From: Antedon mediterranea | Taxonomy: Eukaryota > Echinodermata > Crinoidea > Comatulida > Antedonidae | Assembly: GCF_964355755.1 (NCBI RefSeq) | Contig: NC_092672.1 | Span: forward strand, 38,188,501-38,252,500 | Reading direction: 5' to 3' | DNA: 64,000 nt | In this document: positions 63,210 through 64,000 of the stretch, one piece after another | How the letters are laid out: the number at the start of each line of letters is the position of its first letter | Numbering within the stretch: position 1 is the stretch's first letter | Made by a program: the position numbers and the translations under genes | The notes under the pieces: generated by a model | What the model was told of the DNA's origin: nothing | What the model saw: the letters and a program-made list of their open reading frames with translations, nothing else | Database searches by the model: none

Positions 63210-63345
63210 ATGTGTGACTTGTCACATCAAGACACTGTGTGTTACATCACATCCACAGAGCGTTCACTGTGGCAGACATCTTTGACTTTTCACATCAAGA
63301 CACAGTGTGATACATCATTGAGCATTTACTGTGGCAGACATCTAG
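63210..63345 (+). repeat. Two-copy direct repeat
   Basis: CACATCAAGACACTGTGTG, TACATCA and ACTGTGGCAGACATCT at 63223-63281 recur at 63290-63343. Confidence 0.8.
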
Positions 63346-64000
63346 AAAGGAGCTTGTCAAAGACGACACTCGGGGTTGGATTCTAACATGGAGTACTTTC
63401 TGATTCTAATGAAACTTGCACGTAGGCACCCACTACTGCGTGACATTAAAACATTGACCCATGTGTTGTTAGGAAATTGGTTTTAATGATGTAAATAACA
63501 AACTAGCCACCATGAATATACATAATTTGCTTCTATAGAACCAGTTGTCTACCTGTGGTACAGTGGTAAACATTACTTGAACCGTCTACTTGTGGTATAC
63601 AATTAATTCCGTATGGAACAATGGCATCACAGTGGTTTAAGCAAATAAACAAATAGTTTCATTGTTCTAAGAAGTGACAAAACAGCCAAAAAGCATGTCA
63701 CCGATTAGGTGTTCCACCTCCAAGATTATTGGGACTTTCCTGGCAATCCCCATGTATATTGATTTGTAGTATTACAACTGTATTTCCATTATTTTTTCAT
63801 TAAACTACTACTAAGACATTAAAACAAACATACTGTACATTTTGTTCATTAGAAAAGTAGACTTTTATTTACTGTTTTAAGCATGCCTCTAACAATTTAC
63901 AAATGTGGTCCAATGCATACAATCCAGTATATTGTACATCATAAATTCTTACTGCTGAATAATATTAATATGTCATTTTATAATATAATATATTTTTGTT

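Larger units (their letters stand above)
59589..64000 (+). other. ANKFY1 3' UTR and downstream DNA
   Basis: The true poly(A) site is undetermined. AATAAA hexamers occur at 59892-59897 and 62082-62087 among others. Contents named are the terminal-codon repeats, a MITE (60154), a degraded family 1 copy (60579), a T run (60666-60692), a pyrimidine-rich patch (62565-62670) and a two-copy repeat (63210-63345). The rest shows nothing recognisable. Confidence 0.6.

Overview
The window is eukaryotic, AT-rich, intron-heavy and repeat-rich nuclear DNA. Every supportable protein-coding piece is a short exon bounded by GT/AG splice sites and separated by long repeat-filled introns. Both genes match animal families, so this is a metazoan. 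The repeat style (many small fold-back elements, tRNA-derived SINE, frequent AGGCCTA words) makes me think of an invertebrate deuterostome such as an echinoderm. That placement is a guess; no species-diagnostic sequence was identified.

Region 1-33.2 kb: the 3' part of a plus-strand gene for a multipass major facilitator superfamily protein of the MFSD6 type. Four exons (3594-3747, 14883-15039, 23835-24038, 32948-33234) join in frame and encode roughly the C-terminal half of the transporter, about TM6 to TM12. The N-terminal half lies upstream of the window. The 9-11 kb introns hold MITE-like fold-back elements, a tRNA-like gene, a SINE, a LINE remnant, an 890-bp Mutator-like element with a 9-bp target duplication, a 5'-truncated LINE with a 13-bp target duplication, and several tandem arrays.

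Region 33.2-38.8 kb: about 5.6 kb of intergenic DNA with more fold-back elements, a three-copy 282-bp repeat and short satellites.

Region 38.8-59.6 kb: a complete plus-strand ANKFY1 (Rabankyrin-5) gene. I could chain 24 coding exons without a frame break (3456 nt, 1151 aa plus stop; the human protein is 1169 aa). Domain order is coiled coil, BTB, BACK-like, a long ankyrin array and a C-terminal FYVE zinc finger. Its introns hold large minisatellites (38 bp x16, about 26 bp x45, 27 bp x about 42 with a 462-bp higher-order period, 69 bp x5). In three places tandem or local duplication has copied exon edges: the exon 10 donor, the exon 22 acceptor and the terminal codons.

Region 59.6-64 kb: 3' UTR/downstream DNA with a TA-flanked MITE and no further gene seen.

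The two genes share orientation, but nothing in the sequence links them functionally: one is a membrane transporter, the other an endosomal Rab5/PI3P effector. I found no novel defence or gene system. The unusual content is in the repeats and in how they copy or crowd splice sites.
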